Below are positions 35,549-43,950 of a DNA stretch of 64,000 bases, one piece after another. The stretch's first letter is position 1; the number at the start of each line of letters is the position of its first letter. Both the position numbers and the translations under genes were made by a program. Location of the stretch: assembly GCF_933208505.1 (NCBI RefSeq), contig NZ_CAKOEU010000003.1; one strand, given 5' to 3'. This DNA comes from Convivina praedatoris (GTDB lineage Bacteria; Bacillota; Bacilli; Lactobacillales; Lactobacillaceae). A model generated the notes under the pieces. That model worked only from the letters and a program-made list of their open reading frames with translations. It had not been told where the DNA came from and did no database searches.

Positions 35549-37642
35549 TTACTTAACTCCACCAGCTGCCTCATGTTGGTCGTCTCCTTCTTTTTTAGGA
35601 GTTGTCCCATCCGGCAAGGTCGCTTCAGTAGGTTTATCCCAAGACACAAAATCACAATCAGGATACCGCGAACAGCCATAAAAACGACGACCACGCTTGG
35701 TCTTTCGCTCAACCACTTGCCCTTTTTTACATTTAGGACAAGCCAGGCCAATTTCTTGTACGATGGCCTTGGTGTTCCGGCAATCCGGGAAACGAGAACA
35801 AGCATAAAACTTACCATAGCGGCCCATTTTCACTAGCATTGGTGCGCCACAAACTTCACAGTCTTGCTCGGCCAATTCATCGTGCATGGTAATTTTTTCC
35901 AAAGTCTCTTCAGCGCTTTGAACTTCCTTACTAAAAGGTCGGTAAAATGTGTCAACAACCGGTACCCATTGCTCATCCCCGACTTCAATTTCATCTAGCT
36001 CATGTTCAACTTGAGCAGTGAATTTAGTATTGGTAATATCTGGGAATTTATCTTCAACAATATTTTGAACAATTTCTCCCAACTCAGTGGGTACAAACTT
36101 ACGAGCGTCAATACGTACATAGTTACGACGTTGAATAGTATCCAAAGTTGGCGCATAAGTTGAGGGCCGACCAACCCCATTTTCTTCTAATGCCTTAATC
36201 AAAGCCGCTTCGGTATAACGAGCCGGTGGCATTGTAAAGTGTTGTTGCGGGTCACTTTTAGCCAATCCAACTAAATCTCCAACTGCCAAAGCTGGTAACG
36301 CATTATCCTTTTCTTTAGCAGCAGGATAAGCCTTGGTGAATCCAGGAAACTTAGTTTTGGACCCGTTGGCATGAAAAAGTACACCATTTTGTTCAATGGT
36401 AACGGCCATTGTATCTAAAATTTCAGGAGTCATTAAACTAGCAACAAACCGTGACCAAATCAAAGAATACAACTTAAATTGATCGGGGGTCAACTTATCC
36501 TTGATGCTAGCTGGCGTACGATTAACATCAGTTGGTCGAATTGCTTCGTGGGCATCTTGAGCCCCTTCTTGCAAAGCAGCCTCAACAGGCTTGTGGCGAG
36601 AATATTCCTCCCCCCACTCATCATGAATATATTGAGCAGCAGCATTTTTAGCTTGAGAAGATAAACGAGTTGAATCAGTACGCATGTAGGTAATTAAGCC
36701 AACTTGCCCTAAACCGCGTCCTAAGTTAACACCCTCATAAAGCTGTTGGGCGGTCATCATTGTTTTTCGTGTTCTAAACTTCAACTGATTGTTAGCCGTT
36801 TGCTGCATCGTCGAGGTCGTAAATGGTGGCTGAGGTTGCCGCTTGCGTTCCTTACTAGTTACCTTGGTAATGTTAAAGTCAGCGTCTTTATCTAACCGCT
36901 TTAGTACTGCTTGAATACTAGCATTGTCTGGCAAAGATTGTTTCTTACCATCAAAACCATAAAAAGTAGACTTAAATTTCGAACGACCCTTTTTAAATTC
37001 TGAATCAAGCGTCCAATATTCTTCTGGCTCAAAAGCCTGGATTTCACGCTCACGAGCTAGAATCAATCCCAAAGCCACTGACTGAACTCGTCCAGCCGAT
37101 AAACCACGTTTAACTGTTTTCCAAAGGATTGGCGAAATTGAATAACCCACTAATCGATCGATAATTCGTCGTGCTTGTTGGGCATCAACCAAATCTTGAT
37201 TAATTGTTCGAGGTGCTTTAAAGGCATTTTTAACCGTATCTTTGGTAATTTCATTAAAAACAACCCGGTTCGCATTGGCAGGGTCCAAATCGAGTATATG
37301 TTGCAAGTGCCAAGCAATGGCTTCTCCTTCACGATCCGGATCGGATGCCAGATAGACAGCTTTAGCACCCTTAGCAGCTTTACGCAAATCCTTAATCACT
37401 GGGCCCTTCCCACGAATATTAATGTAACGAGGCTCATAATCGTTATCAACGTCAACACCTAAAGTAGATTTGGGCAAGTCACGCACGTGTCCAATACTGG
37501 CTACAACTTTATAACCGCTACCTAAGTATTTTTCAATCGTTTTAGCCTTGGACGGACTCTCAACAATGACTAATTTTTTCTGATTGCGTTTTTTGGTACT
37601 CTTACGCTTTGAAGTTTTTTTAGTAGCTTTTGCTTCTACCAA
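35549..37642 (-). CDS. topA: DNA topoisomerase I
   Basis: A 697-residue type IA topoisomerase that relaxes negative supercoils. The TOPRIM domain opens with KLVIVESPSKAKTIEKYLG and contains the acidic triad in ASDPDREGEAIAW. The active-site Tyr is in GLITYMRTDSTRLS. Two C-terminal zinc ribbons follow: CEVC...CSRFPDC and CPKC...CSRYPDC. The start is TTG at 37642 with TGAGGA 7 nt upstream. A Lys/Arg-rich N-terminal tail of about 22 residues precedes the TOPRIM domain. dprA and topA are often neighbours in Firmicutes; here one gene lies between them. Confidence 0.96.
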   Translation of the reverse strand: MVEAKATKKTSKRKSTKKRNQKKLVIVESPSKAKTIEKYLGSGYKVVASIGHVRDLPKSTLGVDVDNDYEPRYINIRGKGPVIKDLRKAAKGAKAVYLASDPDREGEAIAWHLQHILDLDPANANRVVFNEITKDTVKNAFKAPRTINQDLVDAQQARRIIDRLVGYSISPILWKTVKRGLSAGRVQSVALGLILAREREIQAFEPEEYWTLDSEFKKGRSKFKSTFYGFDGKKQSLPDNASIQAVLKRLDKDADFNITKVTSKERKRQPQPPFTTSTMQQTANNQLKFRTRKTMMTAQQLYEGVNLGRGLGQVGLITYMRTDSTRLSSQAKNAAAQYIHDEWGEEYSRHKPVEAALQEGAQDAHEAIRPTDVNRTPASIKDKLTPDQFKLYSLIWSRFVASLMTPEILDTMAVTIEQNGVLFHANGSKTKFPGFTKAYPAAKEKDNALPALAVGDLVGLAKSDPQQHFTMPPARYTEAALIKALEENGVGRPSTYAPTLDTIQRRNYVRIDARKFVPTELGEIVQNIVEDKFPDITNTKFTAQVEHELDEIEVGDEQWVPVVDTFYRPFSKEVQSAEETLEKITMHDELAEQDCEVCGAPMLVKMGRYGKFYACSRFPDCRNTKAIVQEIGLACPKCKKGQVVERKTKRGRRFYGCSRYPDCDFVSWDKPTEATLPDGTTPKKEGDDQHEAAGGVK

Positions 37643-37675
37643 GGTCTAATCCTCACAATTTTAAATAATAGGGGC

Positions 37676-37681
37676 ATTATA
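37676..37681 (-). promoter_or_regulatory. Extended -10 element for topA
   Basis: Minus-strand TGCTATAAT, about 35 nt before the TTG start. No good -35 is seen. Confidence 0.6.
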
Positions 37682-37757
37682 GCACACGACTGTAAAACGC
37701 TTAATTATTTTATCAAACTCTTTACTAAACTGATAGATTTTCCAAAAATCAATTTTA

Positions 37758-38384
37758 CTACCATTTAATAATTTCTGGCTGACCCTGAAAAGATTCAATC
37801 AAAACAGATTCTAGCGTAATTTTAATAACAGCCTGTTTACGTGCATTTTCAGTTAAGTCCAAAATTTCAGGATGATGCTTAATTTCAATCTCAGCTTCTT
37901 GTTCAGTTAAAACTTCGATAGTCAGCTCATTAGAACTAATCCGCTGCCCAGTTTTATCATCATACCAAGTTGTAAAAGCCGCTGTGGAATTGACCTGCAA
38001 ATTTTTTACTCGAGTGCTTTGCCAATCAGACACTAGGTATAAAACATTGTCATTATTATGAGATTCTTTGAAGGTAATCACGCTAGTGGCTAACTTTCCA
38101 GCCTGATTAACAGTTGCTAAAGCAATTAAATTAGACCCATCTTGTAATAATTGACGAAAATGGGTCATTTGAGTTGACGCTGAATTATTTTTACCAAATT
38201 TACGTTGATTCTTTAAAATAGTTAAAATAGTCAGTGGAATCGTTAATAATAAGTAACCAATAATGGTAACAAAAATAATCCTAATCCCTAAATTGTTAAA
38301 TTTGAGGACAGTTGCTAACCATTCCGATAAAATAATTGTTACAAAAAAAACGACAAATAACTGCACAAAACGTTTTAAATACAT
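37758..38384 (-). CDS. Membrane-anchored pyridoxamine 5'-phosphate oxidase-like protein
   Basis: A 208-residue protein. Residues 1-60 hold two hydrophobic helices (about 7-27 and 32-57). The rest resembles the split beta-barrel of PNPOx-like flavin proteins: NLIALATVNQAGKLATSVITF, VLYLVSDWQSTRVKNLQVNSTAAFTTW. The substrate is unknown; FMN, F420 and haem-binding members exist. It lies 12 nt upstream of nothing obvious and downstream of dprA by 12 nt, so it is probably the last gene of that unit. Confidence 0.7.
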   Translation of the reverse strand: MYLKRFVQLFVVFFVTIILSEWLATVLKFNNLGIRIIFVTIIGYLLLTIPLTILTILKNQRKFGKNNSASTQMTHFRQLLQDGSNLIALATVNQAGKLATSVITFKESHNNDNVLYLVSDWQSTRVKNLQVNSTAAFTTWYDDKTGQRISSNELTIEVLTEQEAEIEIKHHPEILDLTENARKQAVIKITLESVLIESFQGQPEIIKW

Positions 38385-38396
38385 AAGCCATCCTTC

Positions 38397-39275
38397 TCAA
38401 ATCAGTGGTGTAACCACCTCCATAATATCACTGAGTTTCGTTACGGGCAAAGCACCAGCCTTAATTAGTTCATTTGTTCCCTGGGACTCGGTGGAAAAAA
38501 TTGAACCCGGTATTGCTAACACCTGGCGATTATTTTGAAGAGCTGAATTAGCCGTAATTAAAGAACCAGAGTGACGTTTGGCTTCAATTACCAAGGTGGC
38601 TGATGACAGTCCCGCAATAATTCGATTTCGGTCGGGAAAATGCGCTCGTCGCGGGCTGGTATTGGGCGGATATTCACTTAGCAATAGGCCCTGCTGACCA
38701 ATTTGTTTTTGTAAAGAATGATGATTGGCCGGATAGGCCACATTGATGCCAGTTCCTATTACGGCAATTGGGACGCCTTGCTGACTAAAAGTAATCTGAT
38801 GAGCCATCACATCCACTCCCTTAGCTAGCCCTGAAACAATTGCCACCCCAGTATTAACTACTTTCGGTAAGAAAGTTCGCAAAACGTTTAAACTGTACGG
38901 ACTAGCGCTCCGCGTTCCAACCACTGACAAACTGGGGAGCTTCAAGGCATCTAGATGTCCTTGATAAAACAAAATTAGCGGTGGTTGGTAAATTTGTCGT
39001 AACCGCTCGGGATAAGCGTCATCAAAATAACTTAGGTAAGGATCTTTAAACTGCTGGGCTTGATTCAAAGCTGTTAAATAACCATTCTTAAAACCAGCCA
39101 GTTTAGTTACACTGGTCTGCTTAGTCAGTTCAATAATGTGACATAAATCTTCGAATTCCCACGGATATTGGGTCGGCGCGTAGCACTTTTCAATGGCATG
39201 AATTGCTCTATTTGCCCGCTCTTTACCAATTCCTGGGGTTAGCCATAATACCAATAAAAATTGTTTTAAAATCAT
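38397..39275 (-). CDS. dprA: DNA processing protein DprA
   Basis: A 292-residue Rossmann-fold protein that loads RecA onto incoming single-stranded DNA during transformation. Motifs are SVVGTRSASPYSLNVL, IVSGLAKGVDVMAHQ, IAVIGTGINVAYPANH and FPDRNRIIAGLSSATLVIEA. ATG 39275 was chosen because AGGAGG sits exactly 7 nt upstream. That ribosome site is part of a hairpin followed by seven U residues (39276-39308), so expression may be attenuated. It follows an ABC-F gene. Confidence 0.93.
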   Translation of the reverse strand: MILKQFLLVLWLTPGIGKERANRAIHAIEKCYAPTQYPWEFEDLCHIIELTKQTSVTKLAGFKNGYLTALNQAQQFKDPYLSYFDDAYPERLRQIYQPPLILFYQGHLDALKLPSLSVVGTRSASPYSLNVLRTFLPKVVNTGVAIVSGLAKGVDVMAHQITFSQQGVPIAVIGTGINVAYPANHHSLQKQIGQQGLLLSEYPPNTSPRRAHFPDRNRIIAGLSSATLVIEAKRHSGSLITANSALQNNRQVLAIPGSIFSTESQGTNELIKAGALPVTKLSDIMEVVTPLI

Positions 39276-39308
39276 AAAAAAACCTCCTCGCATTATCATA
39301 CGAGCAGG
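39276..39308 (-). promoter_or_regulatory. Hairpin overlapping the dprA ribosome binding site
   Basis: Minus-strand CCTGCTCG (39308-39301) can pair with CGAGGAGG (39290-39283), with one G-G mismatch. The 3' arm contains the dprA Shine-Dalgarno and runs straight into U7, ending one base before the ATG. It can act either as a terminator or as a lid on the ribosome site. Confidence 0.6.
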
Positions 39309-39331
39309 CTCCCTTTAATTCAGATAAATCG

Positions 39332-41230
39332 TTAAGAGTGTTTTTCAACAATTTCACTTAAATAGGCCCAGCGATCCATTTTTTCTTCTAAAGTCTGATT
39401 AACTTGATTTAGTTGGCTTTCAATTTCAATCACTTTAGTATAATTACTACCCTCTTGGGCCATTTGTTCCGTCAAAGTTGCGACGTTTTCTTCCAATTGA
39501 GCAATGTCATTCTCAATTGTGGCCCATTCTTTCTTTTCTTTATAAGTTAATTTTTGAACCACTTGCTTTTTAGTTTTTTTACCTTTAATGGAACCCGACT
39601 GATTATTTTGAGCAGTTGGTTGATTAATTGTACTACCATTTTTCTCTAGGTATTGGCTAAATAAGCCATCATAGCGTTCAATTATGCCATTTCCAGTAAA
39701 TATATATAACTGCCGTACTACTTTATCTAGGAAATAGCGGTCATGGGAAACAGTAATAACTGTCCCAGAAAAATCAGCCAAAAAATCTTCTAAAATCGTC
39801 AAAGTACCAATATCTAAGTCATTAGTCGGCTCATCAAGAAGTAAGACATTCGGCTGTTCTAAAAGTAATTTCAATAAATACAAACGACGCTTTTCACCAC
39901 CGGAGAGCTTGCGAATTAGAGTGCCGTGCATAAAAGGAGGAAACAAAAATTGTTCTAACAATTCTGAAACTGAAATTTGACTACCAGCTTTATCAGTAAC
40001 TGAACTAGCGACATCTGTTAAATACTCAATCACTCGTTTATCTTCTGAAATAGGCTCAGTAGTCTGAGTGTAATAGGCCATTTTAACCGTTTCGCCCAAC
40101 TCAATTATCCCAGAAGTCAACGGTATTCGGCCAGCAATGACATTTAAAAAGGTGGATTTACCAGCACCATTAGCCCCAGTAATACCGATTCGCTCACCAG
40201 CCCCCAAACGAAGGTTAAAATCTTTTAAAATTTGATGATCACCAAAGGCCAAGTTAGCATTTTCCATGATTAAAACTTTTTTACCCAGGCGTTGCTGTCC
40301 AAGCGACAGCGTAACATCCTCATCAACCTGGAGGCCGTCCATCCCCGCTTCTAACTTTGCAAAAGCTTTTTCACGACCTTTTTGCTTAGTTGTTCGGGCC
40401 CGAGCTGATTTTTTCATCCAAGCTAGTTCACGCTGATATAACTGTTCTTTTTTATGCTGGCTAACCTGTTCAGCCTGAACCCGCTCTGCTTTGCCAGTGA
40501 CATAATCTTGGTAGTTTCCTTGGTATTCATACAATTTTCCAAAAGAAAGTTCAAAAATACGATTAGCAACCGCATCTAAGAAGTAGCGATCATGAGTAAC
40601 GGTTAAAACTGCCCCTCGGTAGTTAGCTAAGTATTTTTCCAACCAAGCAATTGAATCAAAATCCAAATGGTTGGTTGGCTCATCTAAGATTAACAAATCC
40701 GGCTCTTCAATTAAAATTTGAGCCAAACCAACTCGTTTTCTTTGACCACCCGATAATTCTTTAATTTTTCGGTTTAAATCTGGCATATGTAACTGCGTTA
40801 AAATAGTCTTAATTTGAGACTCTGCAGTCCAAGCATCATCACGGTCCATGGCACTCTGAGCCCGTTCAAATTTTTGTCCAAGTTGCTGGTCTTCTGGGTT
40901 TTGACTAAATTCTTCTAAGGCCTGTTGGTAGTACCGAATCGTCTTAAAAACCGGTTGATTTCCCGCAAAAACTGCATCCATCACCAACTGTTCACCATCT
41001 AGAGACGGATCCTGGCGCAGATAGCCGATATTATAATCATTTTGAACGACTATTTGACCCTGATCAGCCGGTTGGTTACCCGCTAAGGCATTTAAAAGAG
41101 AGGTTTTCCCACTTCCGTTAACACCAACTAAGCCGATCCGATCACCTTCACTGATTAAAAAAGAAATATGATCAAATAATGTCTTTTCACCGTAAGTACT
41201 CGTTAAATTTTCAACTCGAAATTGTTTCAT
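39332..41230 (-). CDS. ABC-F family ATPase (Uup/YfmR-like)
   Basis: A 632-residue soluble protein with two ABC domains and no membrane segment. The first domain has GVNGSGKTS, LSGGQRKRVGLAQ and LLILDEPTNHLDF; the second has GANGAGKST, LSGGEKRRLYLL and LLLDEPTNDLDI. A charged linker lies between them and a C-terminal coiled coil (about 545-632) is present, as in Uup/YfmR. ABC-F proteins act on the ribosome, resolving stalled translation; the antibiotic-resistance subgroup cannot be excluded but is less likely for this architecture. Confidence 0.9.
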   Translation of the reverse strand: MKQFRVENLTSTYGEKTLFDHISFLISEGDRIGLVGVNGSGKTSLLNALAGNQPADQGQIVVQNDYNIGYLRQDPSLDGEQLVMDAVFAGNQPVFKTIRYYQQALEEFSQNPEDQQLGQKFERAQSAMDRDDAWTAESQIKTILTQLHMPDLNRKIKELSGGQRKRVGLAQILIEEPDLLILDEPTNHLDFDSIAWLEKYLANYRGAVLTVTHDRYFLDAVANRIFELSFGKLYEYQGNYQDYVTGKAERVQAEQVSQHKKEQLYQRELAWMKKSARARTTKQKGREKAFAKLEAGMDGLQVDEDVTLSLGQQRLGKKVLIMENANLAFGDHQILKDFNLRLGAGERIGITGANGAGKSTFLNVIAGRIPLTSGIIELGETVKMAYYTQTTEPISEDKRVIEYLTDVASSVTDKAGSQISVSELLEQFLFPPFMHGTLIRKLSGGEKRRLYLLKLLLEQPNVLLLDEPTNDLDIGTLTILEDFLADFSGTVITVSHDRYFLDKVVRQLYIFTGNGIIERYDGLFSQYLEKNGSTINQPTAQNNQSGSIKGKKTKKQVVQKLTYKEKKEWATIENDIAQLEENVATLTEQMAQEGSNYTKVIEIESQLNQVNQTLEEKMDRWAYLSEIVEKHS

Positions 41231-41309
41231 AATCTTTATTATAACGATATTTTCTGATAGCGACTAGGGAAATTAAACTACCAATTTCTCCTCCAGATAA
41301 TTACTGGCC

Positions 41310-41318
41310 TGCTATAAT
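41310..41318 (+). promoter_or_regulatory. pyrD promoter (extended -10)
   Basis: TGCTATAAT on the plus strand about 44 nt before the pyrD start. The transcript leader is short and carries AAGGAG; no attenuator is seen. Confidence 0.65.
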
Positions 41319-41361
41319 GTTTAGTAGCATGTGTTTATAAAATTTATAAGGAGAGTTTTCA

Positions 41362-42300
41362 ATGGATTTAACGGGGCAGATTGCCAATTTTCACTTTAAT
41401 CATATTTTATTAAATGCCGCAGGGGTTAAATGTCAAACAACTGCCGAATTAGATCAAGTCCTAGCTAGCCCATACAGTGGTAGCGTTGTCACCAAATCGG
41501 CTACGCCCATGACACGTCCTGGCAATCCCAGTCCCCGCTACTATCAACTCCCTGAGGAACTAGGATCGGTTAATTCAATGGGCCTACCCAATGAAGGATT
41601 TGCCTACTACTTGGACTATGTTCTTAATAAAAAAACCGACAAACCCGTCTTCTTTTCAGTTGCTGGCCTAACTAAAGACGATAATTTAGCGATGCTAATG
41701 GAATTGGAACAATCTAATTTTAATGGTCTGGTTGAACTAAATCTTTCTTGCCCTAATGTACCGGGGAAGCCACAAACTGCCTATGATTTTGAAGCCACAC
41801 GGGCCATTTTAACTGAAGTTTTTTCTTTCTTTACTAAGCCACTAGGTGTTAAATTACCACCTTATTTTGATATGGTTCATTTTGATATGATTGCCGCTGT
41901 TTTAAATGACTTTCCCCTTGCCTTCGTTAATACCATCAACTCAATTGGTAATGGTTTAGCCATAGATCCACACACTGATACAGTGGTCATTAAACCTAAG
42001 GGAGGATTTGGTGGACTTGGTGGTAGCTTAGTTAAGGCTACCGCTTTAGCTAACGTTCGGGCCTTACGTGAGCGTCTTAATGAAAGTATCAAAATTATCG
42101 GTACTGGTGGCGTAACATCTGGTCGTGACGTATATGATTTAGTTTTGTGTGGTGCTGATTTAGTCGAAGTTGGTACACAATTGATGGTTGAAGACACCCC
42201 TGTTTTTGAACGACTAGAGGGCGAGTTAGCCAACGAATTAGATAAAAAGGATTATCAAAGTCTTGCCGAAATTCGTGGTAAACTCCAAATAATCTCTTAA
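41362..42300 (+). CDS. pyrD: Dihydroorotate dehydrogenase, class 1A (fumarate-type)
   Basis: A 312-residue FMN enzyme that oxidises dihydroorotate in pyrimidine synthesis. The catalytic base is C130 in LNLSCPNVPGKPQ, the same position as in the lactococcal PyrDA enzyme. VNSMGLPN (70-77), INSIGNG and the phosphate-binding GTGGVTSGRDVYD are intact. Class 1A enzymes are soluble homodimers that use fumarate as acceptor and need no PyrK. No other pyr genes are nearby. Confidence 0.94.
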   Translation: MDLTGQIANFHFNHILLNAAGVKCQTTAELDQVLASPYSGSVVTKSATPMTRPGNPSPRYYQLPEELGSVNSMGLPNEGFAYYLDYVLNKKTDKPVFFSVAGLTKDDNLAMLMELEQSNFNGLVELNLSCPNVPGKPQTAYDFEATRAILTEVFSFFTKPLGVKLPPYFDMVHFDMIAAVLNDFPLAFVNTINSIGNGLAIDPHTDTVVIKPKGGFGGLGGSLVKATALANVRALRERLNESIKIIGTGGVTSGRDVYDLVLCGADLVEVGTQLMVEDTPVFERLEGELANELDKKDYQSLAEIRGKLQIIS

Positions 42301-42344
42301 CTCCAACCCACATTGAACATTAAGCAAGTTAGGAACTTTTTACA

Positions 42345-43202
42345 ATGCTGAGATGGTTCACAAACAATCGAATTGGTCTGACTGTTACTGGTAGTTTTTT
42401 ATTATTGGTCTGTGTTTTAATTACTTCTTTACTTAATCAAAACCAGCTAACTACTCGGCCTGATCAAGTTCCTTTGCGAACTGGTCCCGGTATTACCTAC
42501 ACGCAAACAACCAGTTTAAAAAGTGGTACTAAATTAGTCGTTTTAGAAAAAAATCATGGCTGGTGGAAGGTCAAGCGTGGTGATAAGAATCAAAGTGGAT
42601 GGGTTGCTAGTTGGGTAGCCAACAATACCCACCTCAAAACCGTACAGCCCATGAGTGAGGCTACCATTGTCTTAGATCCTGGTCATGGGGGTTCGGATAC
42701 TGGGGCTTTATCCATTGATGGCAAGCATTATGAAAAAAACTATACCTTAGCTACTGCTAAAGTTACCAAAAAGGCTTTAGAATCGACGGGCGCGCGGGTG
42801 CTAATGGTACGTTCCAGTGATGTCGTAGTTCCTCTACTACATATCCCTCGAATGGCTGAAAGTGAAAAAGCAGATGCCCAAATTTCATTCCACTTTGATT
42901 CTTCCGACAGCAACAATTCCGCTAGCGGAGTTTCACAATATTATTACAATGAAAATTCTCTTCCCCTAGTTCAAGTGCTCAATCAGCATCTAAATAACCT
43001 ACCGCTTGAAAATCGTGGTTATGAAACCATGCCGTATCTGGTGATTAAAGATATCAGCCGACCAGCAGTATTATTAGAACTTGGTTTTATGAATAGTAAA
43101 AAAGACTTTTCATACATTCAAAAAGAAAGTTACCAAGAAAAGATTGCTGACGATATTAAGGTGGCTATGATTCAATACATTGATAGCATTCGTAATAAAT
43201 AA
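42345..43202 (+). CDS. N-acetylmuramoyl-L-alanine amidase with SH3b domain
   Basis: A 285-residue secreted or membrane-anchored cell-wall hydrolase. Residues 11-31 form a signal anchor, residues about 38-100 an SH3b-like domain (PLRTGPGITYTQTTSLKSG, WWKVKRGDKNQSGWVASW), and residues about 105-285 an Amidase_3 catalytic domain. Zinc-ligand motifs are LDPGHGGSDTGA, a Glu in HYEKNYTL and SFHFDSS, with catalytic Glu in LLELGFMNS. It starts 42 nt after pyrD and may be transcribed with it. Confidence 0.92.
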   Translation: MLRWFTNNRIGLTVTGSFLLLVCVLITSLLNQNQLTTRPDQVPLRTGPGITYTQTTSLKSGTKLVVLEKNHGWWKVKRGDKNQSGWVASWVANNTHLKTVQPMSEATIVLDPGHGGSDTGALSIDGKHYEKNYTLATAKVTKKALESTGARVLMVRSSDVVVPLLHIPRMAESEKADAQISFHFDSSDSNNSASGVSQYYYNENSLPLVQVLNQHLNNLPLENRGYETMPYLVIKDISRPAVLLELGFMNSKKDFSYIQKESYQEKIADDIKVAMIQYIDSIRNK

Positions 43203-43226
43203 AAGAGACCCTTTGGGTCTCTTTTA
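43201..43226. terminator. Bidirectional terminator between the amidase and the DUF2089 operon
   Basis: AAAAGAGACCC, a TTT loop and GGGTCTCTTTT form a perfect 11-bp stem with A and T flanks, usable on both strands. Confidence 0.9.
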
Positions 43227-43227
43227 T

Positions 43228-43509
43228 TTATCTCTGTAAATCTTTAGCTTTCATTTTTTCGATTGCCAGATTCTCTTTCTTTTTACGAGTAGCTAACGCC
43301 TCAGCCCAAATCGAAATCAGCAGACCTTCTCCCAGAACTAATACTAGTAATGCTGTCCAAGATGGTCCCCTGCTTACCATGATATAAATCATGTAAATAA
43401 GGAAAGCAAGACAAGGAAATCCCCCAAACAAACGCGGTAGGTAACGTTCCAATAAGCTTAAAATTCCAACGGCTATCGCTGTAATAATAACATTTTTAAT
43501 ATCAGACAT
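43228..43509 (-). CDS. Small membrane protein paired with the DUF2089 regulator
   Basis: A 93-residue protein with three hydrophobic segments (about 5-22, 28-45 and 50-68) and a charged Lys/Glu tail. I do not recognise a specific family. The start at MSDIKNV (43509) has AGGAAG upstream and overlaps the HTH gene stop by 8 nt (ATGTCTGA), so the two are translationally coupled. The pairing of a small DNA-binding protein with a small membrane protein suggests that the membrane partner senses or sequesters the regulator. Confidence 0.75.
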   Translation of the reverse strand: MSDIKNVIITAIAVGILSLLERYLPRLFGGFPCLAFLIYMIYIMVSRGPSWTALLVLVLGEGLLISIWAEALATRKKKENLAIEKMKAKDLQR

Positions 43510-43774
43510 TTTCTTCCTCTCGATACTTTTCAATAATTTCTTTAGCAATATCTAAAGAAATTTTCTCATCAATAACTAGTTGCATTATCTTAGTTTCAAA
43601 GTTATTCGTATTTTTTTCAGTTAATTTTATCTTATCAATAATTCGATTTAATCTTAACCGCACGGTCGGATAACTAACGCCATAAATCTTAGCTAATTCC
43701 TTTAACGATCCTGAAGCCAAAGTTAGCTGTTTAATAAACTCTTGATCCTCTTCTGCTAAATCCCAAAACCACAA
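43502..43774 (-). CDS. DUF2089 family helix-turn-helix protein
   Basis: A 90-residue protein. FIKQLTLASGSLKELAKIYGVSYPTVRLRLNRIIDKI (about 13-49) is the conserved core of DUF2089, predicted to be a helix-turn-helix. The Cys-rich N-terminal zinc ribbon found in longer members is missing. The start is TTG at 43774 with AAGGAG 7 nt upstream. It heads a two-gene operon. A 12-bp inverted repeat about 60 nt upstream could be its operator. Confidence 0.82.
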   Translation of the reverse strand: MWFWDLAEEDQEFIKQLTLASGSLKELAKIYGVSYPTVRLRLNRIIDKIKLTEKNTNNFETKIMQLVIDEKISLDIAKEIIEKYREEENV

Positions 43775-43831
43775 ATTTAATCTCCTTTTTAATATTATTT
43801 ATTTTATTTTAATATAATTAAACATAAATTC

Positions 43832-43862
43832 CAATAATATTTATATAAACTAAATATTATTG
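43832..43862. repeat. 12-bp perfect inverted repeat upstream of the DUF2089 operon
   Basis: CAATAATATTTA (43832-43843) and TAAATATTATTG (43851-43862), 7 nt apart. It lies between the DUF2089 gene and the aro operon terminator. It is AT-rich, but perfect over 12 bp. The surrounding 170-nt gap otherwise holds only AT-rich sequence and the aro terminator. Confidence 0.6.
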
Positions 43863-43874
43863 AAATTCAGCCAT

Positions 43875-43901
43875 AAAAAAACGCCACTCCGAAGAGTGAC
43901 G
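43875..43901 (-). terminator. Intrinsic terminator of the aromatic operon
   Basis: Minus-strand CGTCACTC, TTCG tetraloop and GAGTGGCG followed by U7. It closes the aroE-to-aroD transcript. Confidence 0.92.
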
Positions 43902-43950
43902 GGTAGGTAGATAGATACTACCCAGTTGGTCGAAAAGTATTATAACATGC

